Positions 45,126-52,873 of a stretch of DNA of 64,000 bases are shown piece by piece. The stretch's first letter is position 1. Each line of letters opens with the position of its first letter. Position numbers and translations under genes: made by a program. The notes beneath the pieces are model-generated. The model searched no databases and had not been told where the DNA came from. It worked only from the letters and a program-made list of their open reading frames with translations. Where the stretch lies: NCBI RefSeq assembly GCF_900129275.1, contig NZ_FQUX01000002.1:561795-625794 (forward strand). The letters are read 5' to 3'. The stretch is from Arenibacter palladensis. GTDB taxonomy: Bacteria > Bacteroidota > Bacteroidia > Flavobacteriales > Flavobacteriaceae.

Positions 45126-45469
45126 CACATTCCATCATTTCAAACAAACTTCGTTCGTTCTTTAGGTCAATGATTTCACAATTGATTTAAAGAACAAACC
45201 TTAAAGCCCATGACCCAAAAAACCCGAGCTAGAGAACTATCGGTGCGATACCTTGCAGAGGAACAATAACTTCTGGACAACATTATGGCCTTCTTGCAAC
45301 GCCTATAGAATTACCACAAGTCAATACATACGTCCACCACAACAATAAGCCCTTTATCAACAATAATTCATTTTATTCAGCCAAAGCCAGGCCCTAAATA
45401 ATTGTTCTTAAACCAAGCTGCAAAGAAAACAGGTATGGCAAAAAAAAAGAACCCACCTAAAACAAGCCC
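45126..45469. other. 344-base intergenic region between convergent genes
   Basis: It holds a long hairpin (45157-45195) right after the sterol-desaturase-family gene. The rest is AT-rich with no promoter motif, RNA gene or credible ORF. A 19-codon ORF at 45210-45269 has no recognisable content. Confidence 0.5.
45157..45195 (+). terminator. Long hairpin downstream of the sterol-desaturase-family gene
   Basis: A 15-bp stem (45157-45171 with 45181-45195), starting GTTCTTTA and ending TAAAGAAC, with a 9-base loop. The only two non-Watson-Crick pairs would be G-U in the plus-strand RNA and mismatches in the minus-strand RNA, so it suits a plus-strand transcript. No T-tract follows, so it may be a 3' stabiliser rather than a terminator. 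Confidence 0.5.
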
Positions 45470-46279
45470 TTATTTCTTGACTTCTGAAGGCTTTTCCTTG
45501 TTCTTTTGCATCCGTATATTGAGAAATTCCACAAATAAGGAGAAGGCAATAGCAAAATAAAGGTAGCCTTTAGGAATTGCCCCCACTTCATTGCCGAAGA
45601 ATTTGGCGTGACTTAAATGTGCAGCTTCCATGATCAACATAAATCCGATAAGTATTAAAAAGGAAAGAGCCAGAATCTGCATGGAAGGATGGGCGCTTAT
45701 AAATTGTCTTATTGGATTGGCAAAGACCATCATGATAATGATGGAAATAACAACGGCAATGATCATAAGCAATAATGCATCACCAGGTTTGTTGCCTATA
45801 CCATTGGTCATACCAACAGCAGTAAGGATGGAATCTATTGAAAAAATAAAGTCGATCAGAATTATCTGCACTATGGCGCTGGACAAACTGGTAATACCCT
45901 TGGCGCTCACTTGGTTCTCATCATGCTCGGGCATTTCTATTTTTTCATGAATTTCGGAGGTACTTTTGTACAACAGGAACAGCCCTCCAAAAAACAAGAT
46001 CAAAGCCTGACCGCTAATTCCCATATAAACCCACGAGCTTTCTATATAGAAAAACGGATTTTTAAGCCCAATTAAGAAGGAAACGGCAAACAACAATATA
46101 ATCCTTTGCACCATAGCCAAAAGCAGCCCTAGATTCGTTGCTTTGGCCTGTAGTTTTCTGGGCAGTTTGTTAGCGATTATGGAGATGAAGATAATATTGT
46201 CTATTCCTAGGACGATCTCCAAAAAGGTAAGGGTAACCAAAGCCACCCATGCATCGGGAGTAGATAAGATTTCAAACAT
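45470..46279 (-). CDS. TerC-family integral membrane protein
   Basis: 269 residues with about seven transmembrane helices and the TerC motifs LEIVLGIDNIIFISI near the start and DFIFSIDSILTAVGMT in the middle, each with an intramembrane Asp/Asn pair. The family is linked to manganese export and metal loading of secreted proteins, and to tellurite resistance in older naming. The gene for a small lipoprotein ends 3 bases upstream. Confidence 0.92.
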   Translation of the reverse strand: MFEILSTPDAWVALVTLTFLEIVLGIDNIIFISIIANKLPRKLQAKATNLGLLLAMVQRIILLFAVSFLIGLKNPFFYIESSWVYMGISGQALILFFGGLFLLYKSTSEIHEKIEMPEHDENQVSAKGITSLSSAIVQIILIDFIFSIDSILTAVGMTNGIGNKPGDALLLMIIAVVISIIIMMVFANPIRQFISAHPSMQILALSFLILIGFMLIMEAAHLSHAKFFGNEVGAIPKGYLYFAIAFSLFVEFLNIRMQKNKEKPSEVKK

Positions 46280-46281
46280 AG

Positions 46282-46662
46282 TTATTGTATTTTAATTGCG
46301 GTTCCCTTGGATTTTTTGGTACTACCCACAACGTTGTATTCAAATGTATACGAATTATCGCTTGTAGACAATATCTTCATATGAATTGATTTCTCTTCGG
46401 ACATGTTCTTGGGATGAAGTTTTTTTACGATATACTCACAATCATTTATCCATCTAATGGAAGAGGTATCCACTTTCCCCTGAAAATAATCCAATTCAAT
46501 ACTGTCTTTCCGGACAAATGTCGTAGTTAGCTTTTCACCATTGATCTCTGCGGTAAAGGAAAATTTTCCATTTTTAAAGTCGGCGCAATTGCGCTCAGGC
46601 TGATAACAAGAGCATACCACAATCAAGAGAAGCAGCACCCCAAAAGTCATGTTTTTAGTCAT
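46282..46662 (-). CDS. Small lipoprotein of unknown function
   Basis: I set the start at ATG 46662 (126 residues), since it gives a lipoprotein signal (LLLLIVVCSC); the longer frame begins at a TTG that overlaps the regulator's stop and adds 18 residues unlike a signal. The mature part begins QPERNCADF and holds FSFTAEINGEKLTTTF, SSIRWINDCEYIVKKLHPKN and a C-terminal SYTFEYNVVG. I recall homologues carrying a misleading topoisomerase IV label; nothing in the sequence supports it. It lies between an XRE regulator and TerC. Confidence 0.78.
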   Translation of the reverse strand: MTKNMTFGVLLLLIVVCSCYQPERNCADFKNGKFSFTAEINGEKLTTTFVRKDSIELDYFQGKVDTSSIRWINDCEYIVKKLHPKNMSEEKSIHMKILSTSDNSYTFEYNVVGSTKKSKGTAIKIQ

Positions 46663-46712
46663 GACACAAAATAAAGAAATTTGATGCTGAAAACAGTCAA
46701 AAAACGAATAAT

Positions 46713-47090
46713 TCAACTTCCTTTTTCCGAATAGGATTTAAAACTTCCGTCGGAATAAAAAATAACTATTTTATCTATTGCCTCGGAACGTGGGAAGTCT
46801 GCATGGGACACCTCATTCTTTACAACCTCTTTGGACTCGGGTTCCTCAATAGGAGCAGCTTTGGCTTTCTTGGGAAAAGAACCCTCACCGAACAACAGCC
46901 AATACAGATCAACATCCGGAAAAGAAGTAACAACCTTCAGAACAAACTCCAGACTGGGTTTATTTCTGCCCGCTAAAAGATGGGAGATACTAGATCTCTG
47001 AACACCTATGGTATCGGCAAACACGGAAGCCGACAGATCATGGAACTTCAAAATCTGATCTATTCTATTTATAAATTCTGTAGTGTTCAC
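46713..47090 (-). CDS. XRE-family helix-turn-helix regulator
   Basis: 125 residues, GTG start at 47090. The Cro/CI-type HTH spans about 5-65 (FINRIDQILKFHDLSASVFADTIG, RSSISHLLAGRNKPSLEFVLKV), followed by DLYWLLFGEG, typical of phage-like or stress regulators in this phylum. The second half is a charged linker and a short C-terminal segment ending YSDGSFKSYSEKGS. Its promoter overlaps a palindrome of TTGTAAA half-sites, so it probably represses itself. Confidence 0.9.
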   Translation of the reverse strand: MNTTEFINRIDQILKFHDLSASVFADTIGVQRSSISHLLAGRNKPSLEFVLKVVTSFPDVDLYWLLFGEGSFPKKAKAAPIEEPESKEVVKNEVSHADFPRSEAIDKIVIFYSDGSFKSYSEKGS

Positions 47091-47092
47091 AA

Positions 47093-47112
47093 TTGTAAAT
47101 TTATATTTACAA
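47093..47112. promoter_or_regulatory. Operator-like palindrome at the regulator's own promoter
   Basis: TTGTAAAT (47093-47100) and ATTTACAA (47105-47112) are perfect 8-base arms with a 4-base spacer. The palindrome lies 3-22 bases before the GTG start and overlaps the promoter's -7 box by three bases, covering the likely transcription start. Confidence 0.65.
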
Positions 47113-47117
47113 AAGTA
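47110..47117 (-). promoter_or_regulatory. -7 element TACTTTTG of the XRE regulator promoter
   Basis: TACTTTTG on the minus strand matches TAnnTTTG, 20 bases from the GTG start codon. Confidence 0.6.
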
Positions 47118-47328
47118 ATTAAAACCAATCTAATTCTCATAAGGTGCACCCTATTTTAAGGCAATGAATATTAATCTAATGCTTTAGATAACTAACCCAA
47201 TCAAATTGACTGATAATAATATGTATTTACAATATAGATAAAGCATATTTTTTGGTCAATAGCAAAAATTAGAACTAATAACTTCAGTTTTCAGCATGAT
47301 TTATTAGTTTATATTTGTAACTAATGTA

Positions 47329-47344
47329 ATTTACAAATGTAAAT
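47329..47344. promoter_or_regulatory. Operator-like palindrome upstream of the M14 peptidase promoter
   Basis: ATTTACA (47329-47335) and TGTAAAT (47338-47344) are perfect 7-base arms with a 2-base spacer, sharing the TTTACAA half-site seen at the regulator promoter. A further inverted pair ATTTGTAA/TTACAAAT spans 47313-47338. Confidence 0.6.
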
Positions 47345-47355
47345 TATTTTGATGC

Positions 47356-47363
47356 TACCTTTG
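47356..47363 (+). promoter_or_regulatory. -7 element TACCTTTG of the M14 peptidase promoter
   Basis: TACCTTTG matches TAnnTTTG. It lies inside the longest possible ORF, so the true start of the peptidase must be the downstream ATG at 47394. Confidence 0.62.
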
Positions 47364-47393
47364 CACGGTTCAATTAAAACCATAGTCTTGCGC

Positions 47394-48521
47394 ATGCCGT
47401 TAAATTATAATGCTATAAAGGAAGAAACGATAAAAGGCAGATACGTTACAGATAAGGACATTGACCCATTTCTAAATACTGTCGCCAAAGATTTTATTAT
47501 CCAAATCGAGGGATTATCTGTTGAAGAACGGGCTATAAAAAGTATAGTGCTGGGAAAGGGGAAATTAAAAATTTTGATGTGGTCCCAAATGCATGGAAAC
47601 GAGTCCACCACAACAAAAGCTGTTTTGGATTTAATAAATTTTTTAAAGTCGGGTTCAGATCTGGCCAGTAGCATTTTAAAAAACTGTACCCTTAAAATTG
47701 TTCCCATATTAAATCCGGATGGAGCCATGGCCTACACTAGGGTCAACGCCAACGGAGTGGATCTAAACCGGGATGCCCAGGATAGAACCCAGCCGGAAAG
47801 TATCGTTTTAAGAAAAATATACGAGGATTTTAAACCCAACTATTGTTTTAACCTTCACGACCAACGTACTATTTTTAATGTGGGAAATACTCCAAAACCC
47901 GCAACGGTTTCTTTTTTGGCACCTGCCCATGACCCCGAACGCAGTATTTCCAAAACCAGGGGTATTAGCATGCAATTGATTGTAGCCATGAACCAAGAAC
48001 TGCAAAAGTTTATTCCTGGTCAAGTGGGGAGATATGATGATGGATTTAACAGCAACTGTGTTGGCGATACCTTCCAAATGTTGAATATACCCACCATATT
48101 ATTTGAGTCGGGCCATTTTCCTGGAGATTATGATAGGGAAGAGACAAGGAAGTATATTTTTACCGCCATGCTAAAAGCCATTGAGGTAATTTCAAAGGGG
48201 ACCATTGATCAATACCATATGGATTCCTATTTCAATATCCCTGACAACAACAAATTATTTTTTGATGTAATAATAAAGAATATCCACATTCTTGAACCCA
48301 AGTATGAATTAGGCAGTAGTGCTGCCATCCAATTTGTAGAAACCTTGATTAATGGGAAGATTGAATTCAAAGGGAAACTGGAAGAAATAGGGGATTTACA
48401 AGGTAAATTTGGCCACAGAACATATAATTGTCTATATTCTAAGGACTTAAAAGAGCTTCAGGACAATCCAGAACTTCTCGACTTACTCCGCGCCAATGGA
48501 ATATTTTTTCAAAAAATCTAA
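47394..48521 (+). CDS. M14-family zinc carboxypeptidase
   Basis: 375 residues from ATG 47394. The frame could start at 47349, but the promoter box at 47356-47363 falls inside that extension. The zinc ligands are His67 and Glu70 (MHGNES) and His155 (NLHDQR), and the catalytic Glu238 lies in ILFESGHFPGDY; the substrate Arg/Asn pair is in NANGVDLNRD. There is no signal peptide, so it acts in the cytosol. It may trim amino-acid or peptide substrates. It lies between an XRE and an Lrp regulator. Confidence 0.88.
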   Translation: MPLNYNAIKEETIKGRYVTDKDIDPFLNTVAKDFIIQIEGLSVEERAIKSIVLGKGKLKILMWSQMHGNESTTTKAVLDLINFLKSGSDLASSILKNCTLKIVPILNPDGAMAYTRVNANGVDLNRDAQDRTQPESIVLRKIYEDFKPNYCFNLHDQRTIFNVGNTPKPATVSFLAPAHDPERSISKTRGISMQLIVAMNQELQKFIPGQVGRYDDGFNSNCVGDTFQMLNIPTILFESGHFPGDYDREETRKYIFTAMLKAIEVISKGTIDQYHMDSYFNIPDNNKLFFDVIIKNIHILEPKYELGSSAAIQFVETLINGKIEFKGKLEEIGDLQGKFGHRTYNCLYSKDLKELQDNPELLDLLRANGIFFQKI

Positions 48522-48580
48522 AAAAGTTACGGTTTTCATAAAAAAATGATGTATTCATTACATTTAATTCTATATTTTAT

Positions 48581-48588
48581 TATTTTTG
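48581..48588 (+). promoter_or_regulatory. -7 element TATTTTTG of the Lrp-family gene
   Basis: TATTTTTG matches TAnnTTTG, 18 bases before the ATG at 48607. Confidence 0.6.
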
Positions 48589-48606
48589 CATTTAAATTAA
48601 ACACTA

Positions 48607-49086
48607 ATGGGTAAAGTAAAATTAGACGAAATAGACCACCAAATTCTGGACATGTTAATTGACAATACCAGAACACCATTTACCGATATAGCAAAAAAGC
48701 TTCTGATTTCCGCAGGAACGGTTCATGTTCGTGTAAAGAAAATGGAGGAAGCAGGCATTATCAAAGGATCATCCCTAACATTGGATTATGTTAAACTTGG
48801 ATATGCTTTTATTGCCTATGTGGGTATATTTTTGGAAAAAACGCATCAGACCAAGTTTGTGTTGGAGCGATTAAATCAAATTCCAAATGTTACTGTTGCC
48901 CATATTACTACAGGGAAATTTAATATCTTCTGTAAAATACGAGCCAAGGACACCAATCATGCCAAAAATATTATTTTTAAGATAGATGATATTGATGGTA
49001 TCGATAGAACAGAGACAATGATTTCATTGGAAGAAAGCATCAACGACAAAAAACGTCTAATGCACACGATCTTCAACGAAATGTAA
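48607..49086 (+). CDS. Lrp/AsnC-family transcriptional regulator
   Basis: 159 residues: N-terminal winged HTH (LDEIDHQILDMLIDNTRTPFTDIAKKLLISAGTVHVRVKKMEEAGII-type) and C-terminal RAM/ligand-binding domain (FIAYVGIFL, VTVAHITTGKFNIFCKIRAKDT, IDGIDRTETMISLEESI). It binds DNA as a dimer or octamer and responds to amino acids. The amino-acid genes nearby (proline and alanine dehydrogenase) are possible targets by position only. Confidence 0.93.
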   Translation: MGKVKLDEIDHQILDMLIDNTRTPFTDIAKKLLISAGTVHVRVKKMEEAGIIKGSSLTLDYVKLGYAFIAYVGIFLEKTHQTKFVLERLNQIPNVTVAHITTGKFNIFCKIRAKDTNHAKNIIFKIDDIDGIDRTETMISLEESINDKKRLMHTIFNEM

Positions 49087-49116
49087 TTGATTTTTAAAGA
49101 CAAAAAATGTAAAAGG

Positions 49117-49146
49117 TCCCAAGCAGTTTTTGTTTGGGATTTTTTT
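49117..49146 (+). terminator. Terminator after the Lrp-family gene
   Basis: Stem TCCCAA (49117-49122) / TTGGGA (49134-49139) with an 11-base loop followed by seven T. Confidence 0.75.
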
Positions 49147-49211
49147 GTTTTTAAGCAGGTTGGAATAAATAAGGCATATTTTGCCCAAAGCAAACTTTTA
49201 ATATTTACCAA

Positions 49212-49733
49212 ATGATAAAATCCGATTTACCCAAGGAGGCATACGATCAGTTTTACGGAACTTATTTATCCGTATTGGACGAAAGCGAATTAAAGGTCTT
49301 ATTGGCCAATGGTAAAACTGAGTTTGCAAAGTTTATTAAAAATATTCCGGACAAAAAATTGTATGGCACCTACGAAATGGGCAAATGGACCATAGCGGAA
49401 GTAATTTTACATATTATTGATGCAGAACGTGTTTTTCAGTATAGGGCCCTGCGTTTCCTACGAAATGACAAAACTCCTTTGCCTGGTTTTGATCAGGACT
49501 TGTTTGTAAAACAATCCAATGCCAACACTAGAGATAAGGATAGCCTTATAGCCGAATTTAAAGCCGTTAGGGAGGCATCCATAACCCTATTCAATAATTT
49601 GGAGAATGAAGAACTTTCCCGTACCGGGATAGCCAGTAATATTGAATGGACCGTAGGGACTTTAGGATTCGTAATCTGTGGTCATTTAAAACACCATCAA
49701 CAGATTATTACCTATAAATACCTACAAACCTAA
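49212..49733 (+). CDS. DinB-family protein
   Basis: 173 residues, four-helix DinB/YfiT-like bundle. The metal-binding His residues sit in ILHIIDAERVFQYRALRFL and GHLKHHQQIITYKY. Some members act as thiol- or metal-dependent transferases (bacillithiol, mycothiol); the role here is unknown. Its stop overlaps that of the convergent small gene by 4 bases. Confidence 0.88.
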   Translation: MIKSDLPKEAYDQFYGTYLSVLDESELKVLLANGKTEFAKFIKNIPDKKLYGTYEMGKWTIAEVILHIIDAERVFQYRALRFLRNDKTPLPGFDQDLFVKQSNANTRDKDSLIAEFKAVREASITLFNNLENEELSRTGIASNIEWTVGTLGFVICGHLKHHQQIITYKYLQT

Positions 49734-50056
49734 TCCAATTTGGATTCCTCTTCTTCATGGTTTAATTCCAGTTCCATTTCACCCGAAGGAGATTCGAATG
49801 TTTCGGATTCCGACTGATCGTCCAATTCCCTTTCCATATTATCCTCAAAATTTGAAATAAAACTGGCCAGGCTTTTACTGATTTTTACAAGATAAATGGT
49901 ATCATCTGTTTTTACTTCCACGGCTTCAATAATTTCACCATGGACGTTTTTGAACATAATGATGTCTTCATCGCCATAGCCATAGGGATACATTTCAATT
50001 AGGCGTGCAGCCACTTCATGACTCAGTTTTTTGTAATCTACAAGTTTACGTAACAT
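49730..50056 (-). CDS. Conserved acidic protein of unknown function
   Basis: 108 residues, no signal or membrane segment. The first 75 residues are ordered (LVDYKKLSHEVAARLIEMYPYGYGDEDIIMFKN, AVEVKTDDTIYLVKIS) and the rest is an acidic, probably disordered tail (ESETFESPSGEMELELNHEEEE). I recall similar proteins only as hypotheticals in flavobacteria, often near aroB. It lies downstream of aroB on the same strand with a 116-base gap and overlaps the end of the DinB gene. Confidence 0.7.
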   Translation of the reverse strand: MLRKLVDYKKLSHEVAARLIEMYPYGYGDEDIIMFKNVHGEIIEAVEVKTDDTIYLVKISKSLASFISNFEDNMERELDDQSESETFESPSGEMELELNHEEEESKLD

Positions 50057-50172
50057 AGCAGGTGGTTTATTCCCAAAAAATAAGGGCGGTTATTACACTA
50101 CCTAAACTATATAATTTTATCAATCAACCCTATAAAGAGTTGTAAAAGCGCCAATTATAGTATACGTATCCT

Positions 50173-51234
50173 TTATTCAGCGTAGTAAGCAAAGGCTTCT
50201 TCCAGTAAATCTGGGGTTACTTTTATGTCAATCGCGGGTTCACCTATTTTTTTCAACAAAACAAAATTGATATTACCATGGGAATTTTTCTTATCAAATT
50301 TCAACAAGGTAAGAATGGTATCGATATCCTTTCTTTCAAATTCTACCTTTTTGTACCTCCCAAGAAAAGTTGCCTTAATATCCTCCAAAGCACTCTTGCC
50401 TAGCCCTGTCAGTTTACGTGATAGATAACCTTCCAGTATCATTCCAACGGCAATGGCTTCGCCATGCAATAGTAGCTCGTGTTCTTTGCTTTCCAAGAAA
50501 TAGGATTCTACGGCGTGTCCCAAGGTATGTCCGTAATTCAGGATCTTTCTTAGATGCTGTTCCGTGGGGTCCTGTTGTACCACTTCATTTTTTATGGCCA
50601 CCGATCTAAGGATATATTCATCCAAATTATCAAAACCAGCAAGGCCTTTTAAGGTTTCCCAATAGGCGGCATCGCTAATAAGGCCATGCTTAAGCATTTC
50701 GGCAAAACCACTATTCAATTGTCTTTGGTCCAAAGTATTTAGAAAGTCGGTATCCACCAACACTAATTGGGGCTGATTAATAACCCCAACCTGATTTTTT
50801 AAGGGGCCTAGATCCACCCCGGTTTTTCCCCCAACGGAGGCATCCACCATAGACAAGAGGGTAGTGGGCACATTTATAAATTCTATACCCCGTTTAAAAC
50901 AGGAAGCCACAAAGCCTCCAAGATCCGTGACTACACCGCCGCCAAGGTTTATCATTGCACTTTTTCGGTCTGCATCCAATTCGGACAAAACTTCCCAAAC
51001 TTGTGTACAGGTGGCTATGTTTTTATTGATTTCCCCTTCTTCTATTTCGATAATCTCAAAATCGTATTCGCCTTCAATTTTCGACATAAAAATAGGCAGA
51101 CAGCAATTATGGGTGTTTTCATCTACCAGAATAAATATTTTGGAGTAATTGGATTTTGCCAAATGATTATTAAGGGCCACATAGGCCGTTTCATTAAAAT
51201 GTACAGAGTAGGAGGGTGTTGTAATAGAATTCAT
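50173..51234 (-). CDS. aroB: 3-dehydroquinate synthase
   Basis: 353 residues, standard length. NAD-binding LGGGVVTDLGGFVAS, substrate/zinc residues MLKHGLISD and NYGHTLGHAVE (zinc ligands), GEAIAVGMILEG. It converts DAHP to 3-dehydroquinate in the shikimate pathway. It diverges from the proline dehydrogenase gene. Confidence 0.96.
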   Translation of the reverse strand: MNSITTPSYSVHFNETAYVALNNHLAKSNYSKIFILVDENTHNCCLPIFMSKIEGEYDFEIIEIEEGEINKNIATCTQVWEVLSELDADRKSAMINLGGGVVTDLGGFVASCFKRGIEFINVPTTLLSMVDASVGGKTGVDLGPLKNQVGVINQPQLVLVDTDFLNTLDQRQLNSGFAEMLKHGLISDAAYWETLKGLAGFDNLDEYILRSVAIKNEVVQQDPTEQHLRKILNYGHTLGHAVESYFLESKEHELLLHGEAIAVGMILEGYLSRKLTGLGKSALEDIKATFLGRYKKVEFERKDIDTILTLLKFDKKNSHGNINFVLLKKIGEPAIDIKVTPDLLEEAFAYYAE

Positions 51235-51296
51235 TATTGATTTATTTACGGCAAAATAAACATTATTTTAAATGATAAGAATATAAAATCTGTACT

Positions 51297-51304
51297 TATA
51301 TTTG
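51297..51304 (+). promoter_or_regulatory. -7 element TATATTTG of the proline dehydrogenase gene
   Basis: TATATTTG matches TAnnTTTG, 22 bases before the ATG at 51327. Confidence 0.6.
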
Positions 51305-51326
51305 AATCCTTAATAAATTCATAGGA

Positions 51327-52493
51327 ATGAAGGAAATTTTTGAGGACACGGCAACCGCATTTGCACTTAAAACGGACTCAGAATTAGAAAGGGCATATTT
51401 TTTATTCAAACTCATTGCCAACGAACCTTTGGTTAAAATAGGCACTGCCGTAACCAACTTTGCTATAAAGGCACACTTACCAGTTGAAAAACTTATCAGG
51501 GCCAGTGTTTTTGATCATTTCTGTGGAGGAGTAAACGAGGAAGAATGTTTGGTGGTAGCCGATAAAATGTTCGAAAAGGGAGTAAGCACCATTTTAGATT
51601 ATTCGGTAGAAGGGCAAGAAGTGGAAAATCAGCTGGATTCCTGCTATGAAAAAGCCTTAAAAACCCTCGATTTTGTTAAAGAATATGCGGCTATACCTTT
51701 CATAGTCTTCAAACCAACCGGTTTTGGACGTTTTAAACTTTATCAAAAGATTACGGAGGGCCACAGCCTTCACAAAGATGAAAAAGAAGAATGGCAACGC
51801 GTTGTTAATAGGTACGACAAGGTCTGTAAAAAAGCCCATGACCTAGAAGTTTCTATTTTGATAGATGGGGAGGAAAGCTGGATGCAAGGGGCAGCAGATG
51901 AACTGGCGGAAGCAATGATGCGGAAATACAACCAAAAGAAAGCTATCGTTTTCAATACCCTGCAAACCTATAGATGGGACCGCCTTGATTATTTAAAAAG
52001 ACTCCATAAGGATGCCCTAGAAAACAATTATTTTATTGGAATGAAAGTGGTCCGTGGGGCCTATATGGAAAAAGAAAATGACAGGGCCGAGGAAAAAGGT
52101 TATCCATCCCCGATCTGTGAATCCAAAAAAGCAACCGACGAAAATTTTGATAATGTAGTAGCCTACATGGTGGAAAATCTGGATACCATGTCCCTTTTCG
52201 CAGGAACACATAATGAGATAAGCAGCTACCGGTTGATGGAACAAATGGAGGCCAAGAATATTGAACACAACGACCCTAGAATTTGGTTTGGACAACTTTA
52301 TGGCATGAGCGACCATATATCCTTTAACTTGGCGAAAGAAGGATACAATGTAGCCAAATACCTGCCTTTTGGACCAGTGAAGGACGTAATGCCCTATTTA
52401 ATACGACGGGCGGAGGAAAACACCTCTGTAGCGGGCCAAACCAGCCGGGAACTCACCTTATTGAAAAAAGAACGGAAGCGAAGAAAAATCTAA
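51327..52493 (+). CDS. Proline dehydrogenase
   Basis: 388 residues, a single FAD-binding (beta/alpha)8 barrel without the P5C dehydrogenase half of PutA. Motifs: KLIRASVFDHFCGG, LDYSVEG, IDGEESWMQ, NTLQTYRWDRL, KVVRGAYMEKE, FAGTHNE and the C-terminal YLPFGPVKDVMPYLIRRAEEN. It oxidises proline to pyrroline-5-carboxylate and passes electrons to the respiratory chain. It converges, with a 4-base overlap, on a small gene at its 3' end. Confidence 0.93.
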   Translation: MKEIFEDTATAFALKTDSELERAYFLFKLIANEPLVKIGTAVTNFAIKAHLPVEKLIRASVFDHFCGGVNEEECLVVADKMFEKGVSTILDYSVEGQEVENQLDSCYEKALKTLDFVKEYAAIPFIVFKPTGFGRFKLYQKITEGHSLHKDEKEEWQRVVNRYDKVCKKAHDLEVSILIDGEESWMQGAADELAEAMMRKYNQKKAIVFNTLQTYRWDRLDYLKRLHKDALENNYFIGMKVVRGAYMEKENDRAEEKGYPSPICESKKATDENFDNVVAYMVENLDTMSLFAGTHNEISSYRLMEQMEAKNIEHNDPRIWFGQLYGMSDHISFNLAKEGYNVAKYLPFGPVKDVMPYLIRRAEENTSVAGQTSRELTLLKKERKRRKI

Positions 52494-52870
52494 AAGGCAA
52501 CACTTTCTATGATGGCCTTTTCGGAACAATTTTTCACTTTCAAGATAGCCGTTTTTTCCTTCACCATGCCCTCAATAAAATAAGTTTTGCAAGGTTTGGT
52601 CTTGGTTTCGCTTTTGCCAAAGTCTACATCACCATTATATAAAAAACCGTTAATATCGGTACTGTCCAATTCCTTTTGTTGAATTAATTGAACAATGGCG
52701 TCCGAATAGGAAATTTGCTTGGTCCTGATATCCTTTAAGGTCCTACAATTTGGAAAGTAGCAGAATTCGGTACCGGTTTCCTGTGATTTTTTCTTTAAAA
52801 AAATCGTCAAAAAAACCAAGCCAATAGATAATCCAAAAAGAAAGAAGCCCAAACGCTTTAAAAATGCCAT
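52490..52870 (-). CDS. Small membrane-anchored protein of unknown function
   Basis: 126 residues with one N-terminal transmembrane helix (about 8-24; FFLFGLSIGLVFLTIF) and a soluble part with four Cys (EFCYFPNCRTL, KPCKTYF, VKNCSEK) that could form two disulfides or bind metal. I recall flavobacterial homologues as a DUF4258-like or hypothetical protein, without certainty. It sits 3 bases downstream of alanine dehydrogenase and is probably in its transcript. Confidence 0.7.
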   Translation of the reverse strand: MAFLKRLGFFLFGLSIGLVFLTIFLKKKSQETGTEFCYFPNCRTLKDIRTKQISYSDAIVQLIQQKELDSTDINGFLYNGDVDFGKSETKTKPCKTYFIEGMVKEKTAILKVKNCSEKAIIESVAF

Positions 52871-52873
52871 AAA

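Larger units (their letters stand above)
47091..47393. other. Divergent regulatory region between the XRE regulator and M14 peptidase genes
   Basis: About 300 bases, very AT-rich. It holds a -7 promoter box in each direction (47110-47117 minus, 47356-47363 plus) and repeated TTTACAA/TTGTAAA half-sites at 47093, 47106, 47226 and 47330. Two of these form palindromes next to the promoters. Confidence 0.65.

Noticed and set aside
45210-45269. 19-codon ORF with a basic N-terminus (MTQKTRAREL)
   Set aside because: Too short, no promoter and no family match; likely chance.
46282-46662. Topoisomerase IV label for the small lipoprotein
   Set aside because: I recall that name on some homologues, but the protein is a 126-residue lipoprotein without topoisomerase motifs; the real parE and parC are at 39.5-44 kb.
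46663-46716. Longer TTG start for the small lipoprotein
   Set aside because: It would add 18 residues in front of a complete lipoprotein signal; the ATG at 46662 explains the signal better.
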